Assembly: GCF_030149235.1 (NCBI RefSeq)
Contig: NZ_JASBRW010000076.1
Span: 62,001 to 126,000, forward strand
Direction: 5' to 3'
DNA: 64,000 nt
Source of the DNA: Maricaulis sp.
Lineage (GTDB): Bacteria > Pseudomonadota > Alphaproteobacteria > Caulobacterales > Maricaulaceae
Numbering within the stretch: position 1 is the first letter of the stretch; every line of letters starts with the position of its first letter. The notes beneath the pieces were generated by a model. The model was not told the origin of the DNA. It searched no databases and saw only the letters and a program-made list of their open reading frames with translations. Made by a program: the position numbers and the translations under genes. Below, piece after piece: positions 29,205 through 38,520 of this stretch.

Positions 29205-29497
29205 GTGTTTATCCTGCAAATACTGAAACGCACCACTCAGACGTGTGGTGACAAGAGGACCTATTGTGAGTTGAAACTAAATGATTCTTCTAACCAAAAC
29301 CTAACGGCCCCAGCCTTGTTATGGGTATAGTTATTCTGTATTTTAGAAATATATTACAGATACTTAGCACATATTCCGGAAGCCGGACTCAAATCGGCTC
29401 CAGCCCCGAGTTCTCGCTATAAGTAGTTGTAAAATATAAGGCTGTTTACCATATCGCCGGTGTCGAGGCGGTCAGGCGCGCCTTCATTAGCGATGCA

Positions 29498-29534
29498 TAA
29501 AATATGCACACCGGTAACTTGCCCGGTGCAGTGT
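29498..29534 (-). terminator. Terminator-like hairpin downstream of lacI-family gene
   Basis: Minus strand gcaccgg...ccggtgtgc followed by atattttat. Confidence 0.5.
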
Positions 29535-29539
29535 GCGCC

Positions 29540-30595
29540 TTAACCGCGGTCCGGTGCGACCGGACAGGAACTGTCGCGGATGATCACTTCGCATGGCAGC
29601 AAGCGCTGGGTCTGGGCGACATCCTGATCGGGTTCAGCGTTTATCGCTGCCGTAAGCAGATCGACGGCAGCGCCGGCCATATCGGCGATGGGTTGGCGAA
29701 CCGTGGTCAGTTGCGGCCAAAGCGTCGTGGCCGTGTGTGTGTCGTCAAAACCGGCGACGCTCAACTGGCCGGGCACATCAATCCCCTTGCGAGCCGCCAC
29801 GCCGACCACGGCTGCCGCCATGTCGTCATTGGACGCGAAGATGGCCGTCGGCGGTTCGGGCATGGATAATAGCTTCTCGGCGGCTGCCAGGCCCGAGCGA
29901 TAGGTAAATCGCCCCTCTACGATCAGCGCGTCTTCAAGCTCGATCCCTGCATCTTCGAGCGCCGCGCAGAACCCGCTCATTCGCTGACGGCTGGCGCCAT
30001 GCCCGGCATCACCGGCGATGAAGCCCAAGCGCCGGTGTCCGAGATCAAGCAGGTGCCGGGTCATGCGCCGGGCGGCGTCCCGGTCATCAGTCCTCACACT
30101 AGCAAACAGGTCCGGCTCCTGCTCTGGCGCGATCCGCACACACGGTAGATCGGCGCGCTCGATCGCGCTGATAACACTGTCGAAATCACTAACCGGCGGC
30201 GCCACGATCAGACCATCGAAGTTTGAGCTGGACAACAGGCCATCGATGTCGGCGGCCCATTCCTCGTCGGTACTGCCGAAATTCTCGATCACCAGATGAT
30301 AGCCGACCTGCCGGCAGCGGTTCATCAGGCCAATCAGAAGCTCGCTGACATAGCCCGGGTTCGGGTTGTTATAGAGCAGGCCGATGAAAAGACTGCGTGC
30401 CTTGGCCAGGCTCCGCGCTGACAGATTGGGCCGGTAGTTGAGCTCGCGGATCGCCGCCTCAACCCGCTCCTGGGTGGCGGGCCGAACACGATGCCCGGAA
30501 TTGAGCACACGCGACACGGTCATCGCCGAAACACCCGCGAGGTCCGCGACATCCTTGATGGTCGCTCCAGATTGCTTGTTTGCACGCGTTCTCAT
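29540..30595 (-). CDS. LacI-family transcriptional regulator
   Basis: ATIKDVADLAGVSAMTVSRVLNSGHRVRPATQERVEAAI HTH plus periplasmic-binding-like domain. Confidence 0.95.
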   Translation of the reverse strand: MRTRANKQSGATIKDVADLAGVSAMTVSRVLNSGHRVRPATQERVEAAIRELNYRPNLSARSLAKARSLFIGLLYNNPNPGYVSELLIGLMNRCRQVGYHLVIENFGSTDEEWAADIDGLLSSSNFDGLIVAPPVSDFDSVISAIERADLPCVRIAPEQEPDLFASVRTDDRDAARRMTRHLLDLGHRRLGFIAGDAGHGASRQRMSGFCAALEDAGIELEDALIVEGRFTYRSGLAAAEKLLSMPEPPTAIFASNDDMAAAVVGVAARKGIDVPGQLSVAGFDDTHTATTLWPQLTTVRQPIADMAGAAVDLLTAAINAEPDQDVAQTQRLLPCEVIIRDSSCPVAPDRG

Positions 30596-30659
30596 TGCCG
30601 GCGATCGGATCAGTCCAATCGCACGCCGTCAATGTGTCTCGGACATAGGACGTGAAAAA

Positions 30660-31319
30660 TCAGAGGCCGGTGAAGACCTGGAACAGCTTCAACAGTGGGC
30701 TGTCATAGCGCAGCTTGCCGCGCGTCAGGGCCAGGCAGATGCACTCTTCGCCCTCATCGATACGAATATCATGTTCGGTATCCGGGCCAGCTTCCTCGAC
30801 ATCGCCACGGGAGTATTGCTGCTCGCCATCATGGAAACTGCCCTTGAGAACCAGAGTTAGCTCGGAGCCGTTATGCCCATGATGCGGGATGGCAACGCCC
30901 GGCTTGGCCTTCAGCAGCCAAAGCTTCTCCTGCTCGGGCCCATCCCAGAGCATGGCTTTCTGCAAGCCAGGGCCGAGAAACTCCCACTTCACGTCCCGTT
31001 CAATGCCCGTCAGGAAGCTCTTGAGCGCTTCCGGCAGGATGATCTCGCTGTCGATATCGTTGGCCGCAAGCGGAGTCGGCGCCGATGCCGGCGCATCCAT
31101 GTCAAAGATATCGTCTGCAGAAAAACTCAATTCGGTTTCGTCGCCGGCGACCATCAAGAGGGCCGCGCCGATACGCTCAAGCTCGGCCACACGCTCACTC
31201 GCGGTGCCGGACAGCTCCAGATGCGACGCAATCAGGACTTCCTCACCGACGCTATCAAGCGATCCGGCGGCATAGTCCATATACCAGGCGTCATCCATCA
31301 TTTGGCCGCGCTCGGTCAT
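30660..31319 (-). CDS. ChrR-like cupin anti-sigma factor with degenerate N-terminal Zn motif
   Basis: MDYAAGSLDSVGEEVLIASHLELSGTASERV; cupin PHHGHNGSELTLVLKGSFHD...DTEHDIRI...ECICLALT; next to ECF sigma. Confidence 0.85.
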   Translation of the reverse strand: MTERGQMMDDAWYMDYAAGSLDSVGEEVLIASHLELSGTASERVAELERIGAALLMVAGDETELSFSADDIFDMDAPASAPTPLAANDIDSEIILPEALKSFLTGIERDVKWEFLGPGLQKAMLWDGPEQEKLWLLKAKPGVAIPHHGHNGSELTLVLKGSFHDGEQQYSRGDVEEAGPDTEHDIRIDEGEECICLALTRGKLRYDSPLLKLFQVFTGL

Positions 31320-31900
31320 TCCTGTTCTCCAATACACACGCGCAGTTTATCCATGGCCAGTCGAATCCGGGATTTGACAGTACCCAGCGGCAAGTCGAGC
31401 TGATCGGCAATATCTCGGTGCGACCGGCCCTCCTTGAACGCGAGATCCACGACAAGACGTTGATCATCGGGCAGCGTAGACAAGGCTTCAATTACAGTTG
31501 AAACGTCCTCGGCCCGCGATACGAGCGCATCCGGGGCCGGGTCATCATTGAGGTGGAAATGCGGATCGTTCTCGTCAAGTTGCTGAGCCCGCGCCGTTTT
31601 CCGGAAATAGTCGATGTGCTGGTTGCGCGCGATCGTGTAAATCCAGGTCGAGGGTGAGGCCTTCGACCGGTCATAGCTTTCCGCGCGACGCCAAATCGTC
31701 AGCATGACGTCTTGCGTCAGGTCATCCGCCTGAGCACCGGACAATCGCCGCTGGACCAGAAATGTCCGGATCCGGGGGGCGAAATGCTGGAAGATTTGGC
31801 GAAAGGCGGCGCGATCACGCTCTTGGCCAACTTGCTCCAGCAAGTCAGACAAATCAGCTGCGCTTAACGCCGTGCCTGGAAAATTGACGGTCGAAGCCAT
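31316..31900 (-). CDS. ECF RNA polymerase sigma factor (RpoE/ECF11-like)
   Basis: DDLTQDVMLTIWRRAESYDRSKASPSTWIYTIARNQHIDYFRK; GRSHRDIADQLDLPLGTVKSRIRLAMDKLR; overlaps anti-sigma start. Confidence 0.93.
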   Translation of the reverse strand: MASTVNFPGTALSAADLSDLLEQVGQERDRAAFRQIFQHFAPRIRTFLVQRRLSGAQADDLTQDVMLTIWRRAESYDRSKASPSTWIYTIARNQHIDYFRKTARAQQLDENDPHFHLNDDPAPDALVSRAEDVSTVIEALSTLPDDQRLVVDLAFKEGRSHRDIADQLDLPLGTVKSRIRLAMDKLRVCIGEQE

Positions 31901-31975
31901 CCGGCCCTTTCCGGGGTCGTCAATCGGAGCGTCTTTCCGACGCCTATCTAATTGAGCGGCAACGTACATGTTTTC

Positions 31976-32004
31976 AAATACGAATCCATCAGAGAATTGG
32001 ATCA
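31976..32004 (-). promoter_or_regulatory. Putative ECF-sigma (RpoE/ChrR-type) promoter of the sigma operon
   Basis: Minus strand TGATCC (32004-31999), 17-nt spacer, GTATTT (31981-31976). Confidence 0.55.
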
Positions 32005-32019
32005 TCAAAAAAACTAATG

Positions 32020-32048
32020 TGATCCGCCCTGCGTCATAACCCGTAGGA
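32020..32048 (+). promoter_or_regulatory. Putative ECF-sigma promoter of the FAD-oxidoreductase/DUF1365/CFA operon
   Basis: Plus strand TGATCC (32020-32025), 17-nt spacer, GTAGGA (32043-32048), 35 nt before ATG 32084. Confidence 0.6.
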
Positions 32049-32083
32049 CTTCCCGGGGTTTCGGGAAACCATCGAGGATTTCT

Positions 32084-33451
32084 ATGACGCATTCGACACG
32101 GAAAAGCGTAGCCGTAATCGGCTCGGGCATATCAGGCCTGTCCGCCGCTTGGCGGCTCAGCGAAACGCATGATGTGACCGTGTTCGAGAAGGATGGGCGT
32201 CTTGGCGGACACGCCAACACCCAACACGTTCAGATCGATGGAGCCGATGTCGCGGTTGATACCGGCTTCATCGTCTACAATCCCAAGAATTATCCGAACT
32301 TCACCCCGATGCTCGAGCAGCTCGGGGTCGAGAGCGCGCAGAGCGACATGTCGTTTGCGGCATCGATTGATGATGGCGATTTCGAATACTCGTCCAATTC
32401 TCACGGCCTGTTCGCGCAGAAACGAAACCTGCTGCGTCCGCGCATGTGGATGATGATCTCGGACCTGCTACGCCTCTATCGCGCTGCGCAGGACGGATCA
32501 CTGACCAAGGATCCGCGCTCGCTGGACGAGTTCCTGCGCGAGGAGGGGTATTCCGACATCTTCCGCAATGATCACATCCTGCCGATGTGCGCCGCGATCT
32601 GGTCGTCGCCCGCCGTGCAGATGAAGCAATACCCGGCGCGGACCTTTTTTGAATTCTTCCGCAATCATGGGCTGGTGCAGCTGCGCGACCGTCCCATGTG
32701 GCGCACGGTCCGCGGCGGTAGCCAGAATTACGTCAAACCGCTCAGCGAGGCGATCAAGGGCGAAATTCATTGCGAAGCCGATATCCAACGCATTGACCGG
32801 ACGGTCGATGGCGTACTGGTCTACCTGGCCGGTGAGGAGCCAATGCGGTTCGATGAAGTCGTTCTCGCTTGTCATAGCGACCAGGCGCTCGCCCTGCTCT
32901 CCGACGCTGACGGGCAGGAACGCGAGATCCTCGGCTCCATCGCCTACAAGCCGAATACGGCCGTGCTGCACACCGATACTCGCCTGATGCCGAAACGCCG
33001 CGGTGCCTGGGCCAGCTGGAATTATATCGAGACGCGCGGCGGCGCCGGTCAGAGCGAAATCAGCCTGACCTATTGGATGAACGCGCTGCAGCCGCTCAAT
33101 ACCGAAAAACCGGTCCTGGTCACGCTCAACCCGGACCGCGCACCAGCTCCTGAAACCGTGCTTAAAACTGAGACATACGCCCACCCGGTATTTGATGAAG
33201 CCGCGATTGTCGCACAGCACCGTATGCCGGAGATCCAGGGACGAGGCGGTATCTGGTATTGCGGCGCCTGGATGGGCTCCGGTTTTCATGAAGATGGGCT
33301 CCAGGCCGGCCTCGCTGTTGCCGAGGCGCTTGGCGCACCGATCCGCCCGTGGGGACTGGCCGGCAGCACCTCGCGCATCCCCTGGCCCAACCATGTCGGG
33401 AACAAGCCGGTCTTCGAGCGCCCGCAAACCCTCGGTGTGGCCGCGCAATGA
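32084..33451 (+). CDS. FAD-dependent amine oxidoreductase-like protein of the CFA-synthase cluster
   Basis: VAVIGSGISGLSAAWRLSETHDVTVFEKDGRLGGHANT; ...IWYCGAWMGSGFHEDGLQAGLAVAEAL. Confidence 0.9.
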   Translation: MTHSTRKSVAVIGSGISGLSAAWRLSETHDVTVFEKDGRLGGHANTQHVQIDGADVAVDTGFIVYNPKNYPNFTPMLEQLGVESAQSDMSFAASIDDGDFEYSSNSHGLFAQKRNLLRPRMWMMISDLLRLYRAAQDGSLTKDPRSLDEFLREEGYSDIFRNDHILPMCAAIWSSPAVQMKQYPARTFFEFFRNHGLVQLRDRPMWRTVRGGSQNYVKPLSEAIKGEIHCEADIQRIDRTVDGVLVYLAGEEPMRFDEVVLACHSDQALALLSDADGQEREILGSIAYKPNTAVLHTDTRLMPKRRGAWASWNYIETRGGAGQSEISLTYWMNALQPLNTEKPVLVTLNPDRAPAPETVLKTETYAHPVFDEAAIVAQHRMPEIQGRGGIWYCGAWMGSGFHEDGLQAGLAVAEALGAPIRPWGLAGSTSRIPWPNHVGNKPVFERPQTLGVAAQ

Positions 33452-34218
33452 AGCCGCTTCCGGCTTCCATATATACCGGCGAAGTCGGGCACACACGGCT
33501 ACGCCCGCGTCATCATGCCTTGCGCTACAAAATGTACTCAATCCTGGTCGATATCGACGGCCCGAGCGCACAACCCAAGGCCGGGCCACTTTTTTCGATC
33601 GGCGCCTTTAACGCCATCAGCTTTACCACCCGTGACCATGGCCGCGGTGACGCGGATTTGCGGGTATGGGTTGAGGAGAAGCTGGCAGCCGCAGGGGTGG
33701 AACAATCCCTCGGGCGCATACAGCTGCTCACCGCCCCGCGCACATTCGGCCTCAACTTCAATCCGCTGTCCGTCTACTTCTGCCATGACGTTCGGGATCA
33801 CCTCGTCGGCATGATCTTCGAGGTCAATAATTTTCATTCCGGACGCTGCGCCTATGCCTTTGCCGTGGATGACCCGAAAGCACGCACCCTGCGTTTTTCC
33901 TGTCCGAAGGAATTCTTCGTGTCGCCCTTCAACCCGGTGGATGGGGAGTACAGCTTCCGCCTCGACCGGGATGAAAACCGCTACCGGCTTGGCATCCAAC
34001 TCGTCCGAAATGGGACGATCGAAATGAGCGCGGTGCATTGTGCCGAACGCCAACCGCTCAACGCCAGAACAGTTCTGACCACAAAATTTCAACACCCTTT
34101 CAATACCTTGTCGATTGTTGGTGCAATCCTGATCGAAGCGCTAAAATTGCGCCTGAAAGGACTTGCCACCCACGCCCCCCGGCGCGGAACAATCGATACA
34201 CAATCCCGGAGCCTGTAA
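33448..34218 (+). CDS. DUF1365 family protein
   Basis: SIYTGEVGHTRLRPRHHALRYKMYSILVDID...FNPLSVYFCHD...EVNNFHSGRCAYAF; ATG overlaps previous stop. Confidence 0.9.
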   Translation: MKPLPASIYTGEVGHTRLRPRHHALRYKMYSILVDIDGPSAQPKAGPLFSIGAFNAISFTTRDHGRGDADLRVWVEEKLAAAGVEQSLGRIQLLTAPRTFGLNFNPLSVYFCHDVRDHLVGMIFEVNNFHSGRCAYAFAVDDPKARTLRFSCPKEFFVSPFNPVDGEYSFRLDRDENRYRLGIQLVRNGTIEMSAVHCAERQPLNARTVLTTKFQHPFNTLSIVGAILIEALKLRLKGLATHAPRRGTIDTQSRSL

Positions 34219-35450
34219 TGGACCTGACTTCAGAACACATGCAGGGCGAACCCCGCCAGCCGTCCGCCGGACCGATCGATCGACTTGTCAAATCCTGGCT
34301 CAGCAAGGCCATGGCCCGCGTCGAGGATGTACGCCTGATGGTACAGCTGCCGTCAGGCTATCGCTTTGTCTGCGGACACCCGGATGCGACGCGCGATATT
34401 GAATGGTCGCTGAAGCGCTGGAATGCGGTGATGCGGATCGCGTCGAGCGGCGCGCTGGGCTTTGCCGAAGGCTATATCAATGACGAATGGGATACGCCGG
34501 ACCTGCAGGCTCTGCTGACCACCCTTTCTGCAGAACTCGACAAGATCCAGACGGCTCAGCGCCGCAGCGGACCGAGCCGGCTTCTGGCGCGCCTGAAGCA
34601 CCTGCGCAACGCCAACACCCGCAAGGGCAGCCGCCGCAATATCTCTTTCCATTACGACCTCGGAAACACGTTCTACAGCCATTGGCTGGACGAAACGATG
34701 ACCTATTCCTCGGCCGTATTCGAACAGCTTGACGAACCCCTCGCCGACGCCCAGCGCCGCAAGTATCGCCGTATTTGCGACCAGCTCGAGCTCAAAGAAG
34801 ACCAGACCGTGCTTGAGATCGGTTGCGGCTGGGGCGGTTTTGCTGAAGTCGCAGCCGGCGAATACGGCGCCCGCGTCACCGGTGTAACCCTGTCCAAGGA
34901 ACAGCTCGATTTTGCGCAGCAGCGCATGCTTCGGCTCGGCCTGGCTGACAAGGTTGATCTGCGGCTGCAGGATTACCGCGATATTCCGGAGACCTTTGAC
35001 GCCATCGCCTCGATCGAAATGTTCGAGGCCGTCGGCGAAGAACATTGGCCGATCTATTTCAAGAAGCTTCAGTCCTGCCTGAAACCGGGGGGCAAGGCTG
35101 CGCTGCAGATCATCACCATCCGGGAACAAGATTTCGAGGGTTATCGCCACGCGGTCGACTTCATCCAGAAATACATCTTCCCGGGCGGCATGCTGCCACC
35201 GCCAGTGAAACTGACAGAACTGGCCGGCGAAGCGGGGCTGGAGGAAGACAACGTCTCCATGTTCGCATCTAGCTATGCAGAGACGCTGCGGCGCTGGCAT
35301 GAGGATTTCGATTCCGACTGGGACCGTATCGAACCCCTCGGCTTTGATCAGCGCTTCCGCCGGATCTGGAAATATTATCTGGCTTATTGCGAAGCCGGTT
35401 TCGATACGGGCCGCATCGATGTCGGCCAATTCGTCTACCGCAAACCCTAG
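34218..35450 (+). CDS. cfa: Cyclopropane-fatty-acyl-phospholipid synthase family protein
   Basis: NISFHYDLGNTFYSHWLDETMTYSSAVF; VLEIGCGWGGFAEVAA; SIEMFEAVGEEHWPIYF; KYIFPGGMLPP. Confidence 0.94.
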   Translation: MDLTSEHMQGEPRQPSAGPIDRLVKSWLSKAMARVEDVRLMVQLPSGYRFVCGHPDATRDIEWSLKRWNAVMRIASSGALGFAEGYINDEWDTPDLQALLTTLSAELDKIQTAQRRSGPSRLLARLKHLRNANTRKGSRRNISFHYDLGNTFYSHWLDETMTYSSAVFEQLDEPLADAQRRKYRRICDQLELKEDQTVLEIGCGWGGFAEVAAGEYGARVTGVTLSKEQLDFAQQRMLRLGLADKVDLRLQDYRDIPETFDAIASIEMFEAVGEEHWPIYFKKLQSCLKPGGKAALQIITIREQDFEGYRHAVDFIQKYIFPGGMLPPPVKLTELAGEAGLEEDNVSMFASSYAETLRRWHEDFDSDWDRIEPLGFDQRFRRIWKYYLAYCEAGFDTGRIDVGQFVYRKP

Positions 35451-35564
35451 GCTCATAATAAATTACCGTCCTACTGCGCTCATGGTGAAGAAGCGCAGTG
35501 GCTGGAAGCGGAGTTTTTACTTCTGCTTGCTAGCGTCCCTCCCAAAGAAAAAACGGGATGGGTG

Positions 35565-37709
35565 ATGCGTAAGCCGCTCGAGAAAAGACTGGCCTTGTAT
35601 CTCAGCGCCGCGGCGATCCTTTCGCTGATTGCGTCGGTGCTGACGATCTACTTCTTCGTCGGGACACTGAACCGGAACGCGGCGGACACCGATCGCCGGC
35701 TGATCACCGCGGGGATTGAGTCTGCGGCACGCCAAACCGAGGCCTGGGCAGCTGACTATGGCTGGTGGGAAGAAGCCCTGTTTCTCTTTGATGCCGGCAG
35801 TACTACCGTGCTGAGCTCGGCCATGGCGTCCCCGTTTGACGATCACGACGGCTTCGATCTCGTTGTGTTGTCGGAAGCAGGCGGACGCTCCTTTGGCTGG
35901 CATCGCGACACCGGACTGAAAGTCCGTCCGCGCCCGCTCGACCCGGAAATCCTGACGGGCCTGCGCAGGGGCCTGCAGCAAAGTGTCGATGACGGCCGGT
36001 TTGTCACCAGTCAATTCGCGGACCGTGACGGCATTCTGTATCTCCTCTCGGTCACGACGCTCGGAGACAGTGACGACCGGGCATCAATAGACGAGATGTC
36101 AGCACCCATCATTGTCATCGGTACGCGGATCGACAAATCCTTCATCGACCAGATCGAGCAGAACTTCCTGATTGAGAACATACGTCTGGTCGAGGAAGAC
36201 CGCATGCCTGTTCCGGGTGCGGTACAGCTTACCAACCAGGCAGGGGAGGTTATTGGCGAACTGGTCTGGACCCAGTCGACCCCAGGCATTGATACCCTGC
36301 GCGTCGCGATGGTGCCGATCGTCGGCTATATTCTCGTCTTCATGCTCGCCTTCCACGTTATGCGCCGGCGTGTCCGCCGACTGGCACGCCGCTCGGAGGC
36401 CAATGAGCGCCGGGCTCGCCGCGCCGCGGCACGCGATGCCCTGACAGGCCTGTCCAACCGCCAGGGTTTCAACCAGTACATCGCCCGCCCCGAATCCCTT
36501 CGCGCGGCCCGCGATGGAGAAGCCGCGGTGATCTACATCGACCTCAATGGCTTCAAGGCGGTCAATGACAAGGCCGGGCACCAGGCCGGCGATACCGTGC
36601 TGAAAACGGTTGCTGGACGGTTCCGCAAGAACATGCCGTTGAATGTGCACACAGCCCGGATCGGCGGCGATGAATTCGCCTGTGTCGTGCTGGGCTCCAA
36701 TGCGTCCCACCAAGCGCTGGAATTGGCGCGGACGATCTCAGATTTCCTGGCCGACCCGGTTCAGGTCGACGGCCGCGATTATGATATCGGCGGGGCAATC
36801 GGTGTGAGCTGGTCGACCTATGATCAGCCGCGCGCCTTCAAGGACCTGGTGGAAGAGGCCGATATGGCCATGTACCGGGCCAAGGCAGAACAGCTCGATC
36901 AGCCACTGACCTATGATTGCTCGCTCGGCATTGAGCACAATCGACGCCGCGATCTCGAGGCGGACATGGAAGCCGGTCTGGAGCGTGGCGAATTCTATGT
37001 CGTCTACCAGCCCATCGTCGATGCGGCCGACGGTTCTATCCGCTCTGTCGAGGCCCTGGCCCGCTGGGAACACCCGACCCGTGGCGCTGTGCCGCCGGAC
37101 GTGTTTATCCCGATCGCCGAGCGCTCAAAACTGATCCAGAAACTGGGCGATTTCGTCCTCGACACGGTGTGCCAGGACTTCGCCGCCTGCTCCGAACATA
37201 CCGTATCGATCAATCTCTCGCCGGCTCAGCTCAACAGTCCCGATGTCTGCCAGCGCTATGTTGCCAAGCTCGAGGCCGCCGGTCTGTCACCCGATCTGAT
37301 CGAGATCGAGCTGACCGAAGCGGTCCTGGTCGACGATTTCGAGCGCGCGCGGGAGCGCCTGCTGCAATTCGCTGCGGCCGGCTTCCGTCTCAACCTGGAT
37401 GATTTCGGCACCGGCTTTGCCGGGATGGGCTATCTGCACCAGATCCCCTTCAACAAGATCAAGATCGACAAGAGCTTTGTCCGCTCGATCGGCAAGGGCG
37501 ATGGTTCCAACAAAATGCTGCAGGCGATGTCACTCCTGGGCGACGCCCTGCAGAAGGACCTCGTCGCCGAAGGGGTGGAAACCGAAGCGCAGGCCTCCAT
37601 GCTGCGCCTGCTCGGCTTCCGCTATCTGCAAGGCTGGCATTTCGGCCGACCTTTGACCGCCTCGGCGCTGCGCCAGCATCTCCGCGACTACCGGCACACC
37701 GGAACCTAA
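35565..37709 (+). CDS. Diguanylate cyclase/phosphodiesterase (CHASE4-like sensor, GGDEF, EAL)
   Basis: RIGGDEFACVVLG; SVEALARWEHPTRG; DDFGTGFAGMGYLHQIPFNKIKIDKSFV; two TM-like segments; alternative GTG at 35562. Confidence 0.93.
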   Translation: MRKPLEKRLALYLSAAAILSLIASVLTIYFFVGTLNRNAADTDRRLITAGIESAARQTEAWAADYGWWEEALFLFDAGSTTVLSSAMASPFDDHDGFDLVVLSEAGGRSFGWHRDTGLKVRPRPLDPEILTGLRRGLQQSVDDGRFVTSQFADRDGILYLLSVTTLGDSDDRASIDEMSAPIIVIGTRIDKSFIDQIEQNFLIENIRLVEEDRMPVPGAVQLTNQAGEVIGELVWTQSTPGIDTLRVAMVPIVGYILVFMLAFHVMRRRVRRLARRSEANERRARRAAARDALTGLSNRQGFNQYIARPESLRAARDGEAAVIYIDLNGFKAVNDKAGHQAGDTVLKTVAGRFRKNMPLNVHTARIGGDEFACVVLGSNASHQALELARTISDFLADPVQVDGRDYDIGGAIGVSWSTYDQPRAFKDLVEEADMAMYRAKAEQLDQPLTYDCSLGIEHNRRRDLEADMEAGLERGEFYVVYQPIVDAADGSIRSVEALARWEHPTRGAVPPDVFIPIAERSKLIQKLGDFVLDTVCQDFAACSEHTVSINLSPAQLNSPDVCQRYVAKLEAAGLSPDLIEIELTEAVLVDDFERARERLLQFAAAGFRLNLDDFGTGFAGMGYLHQIPFNKIKIDKSFVRSIGKGDGSNKMLQAMSLLGDALQKDLVAEGVETEAQASMLRLLGFRYLQGWHFGRPLTASALRQHLRDYRHTGT

Positions 37710-37758
37710 CCGCCAAGCCCGCTGGACGACCCAGCGGCTCGCGCGCCATAGTCCGTGC

Positions 37759-38520
37759 ATGCGTGACGGGCTCAAACTCCTGCTTCTGCTCGGTCTAATG
37801 GCCGTTTCCAGCGCCTCTGCGCGGGCGGATGAGATCCGCGTCGCCGTAGCGGCAAATTTCCTTGCGACCGCGCGGCAACTGGAAACGGCATTCGAGGCCG
37901 AACACGACCACGAAGTCACCCTGATCGCGGGCTCCACAGGCCTGCTTTATGCCCAGATCGTTCAGGGTGCGCCTTTCGATCTTCTTCTGGCCGCCGACCA
38001 GGTCCGGCCTGAAAGCCTGGAGGAAGCCGGGTTAGGTGTTGCCGGCTCGCGCTTCACTTATGCGGCCGGCCAGCTCAGCCTGCTCGTGCCGGGCAGACAG
38101 GGTGATGCAAACGAGCTCGGCCAGGTGCTGCAACAGGCCCGCCGCATCGCCATGGCCCAACCGGCCCTTGCGCCCTATGGCTTGGCTGCGGAACAGGCCC
38201 TCACAGCACTCGGACTGGATGATGAGACGGCACACCGGCGCGTCTATGGTCTCAACGTGGCGCAGGTCTATGCCGTTGTGATCACGGGTAATGCCGATGC
38301 CGGCTTTGTCGCCCGTGCGGCGACGCATCAGAACGTTGTACCGGCAGACTTCCGGGTGATTGACGTGCCCACCGAGTTACATGCGCCCGTGCACCAGGAT
38401 GCAATCCTCCTGTCTGGCGCCTCCGACCCGATCGCCGCACGGCGCTTTCTCGACTTTCTGCGTTCACCCCCCGCGCGCGCCCTCATCGAATCGGCTGGAT
38501 ATTCAAGCGTGGCACCATGA
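37759..38520 (+). CDS. modA: Molybdate ABC transporter substrate-binding protein
   Basis: EIRVAVAANFLATARQLETAFEAEHDHEVTLIAGSTGLLYAQIVQGAPFDLLLAAD. Confidence 0.95.
   Translation: MRDGLKLLLLLGLMAVSSASARADEIRVAVAANFLATARQLETAFEAEHDHEVTLIAGSTGLLYAQIVQGAPFDLLLAADQVRPESLEEAGLGVAGSRFTYAAGQLSLLVPGRQGDANELGQVLQQARRIAMAQPALAPYGLAAEQALTALGLDDETAHRRVYGLNVAQVYAVVITGNADAGFVARAATHQNVVPADFRVIDVPTELHAPVHQDAILLSGASDPIAARRFLDFLRSPPARALIESAGYSSVAP

Noticed and set aside
37719-37737. Terminator between the GGDEF-EAL gene and modA (ccgctgg-acgac-ccagcgg)
   Set aside because: 7-bp stem without a U-tract; not enough for a confident terminator.
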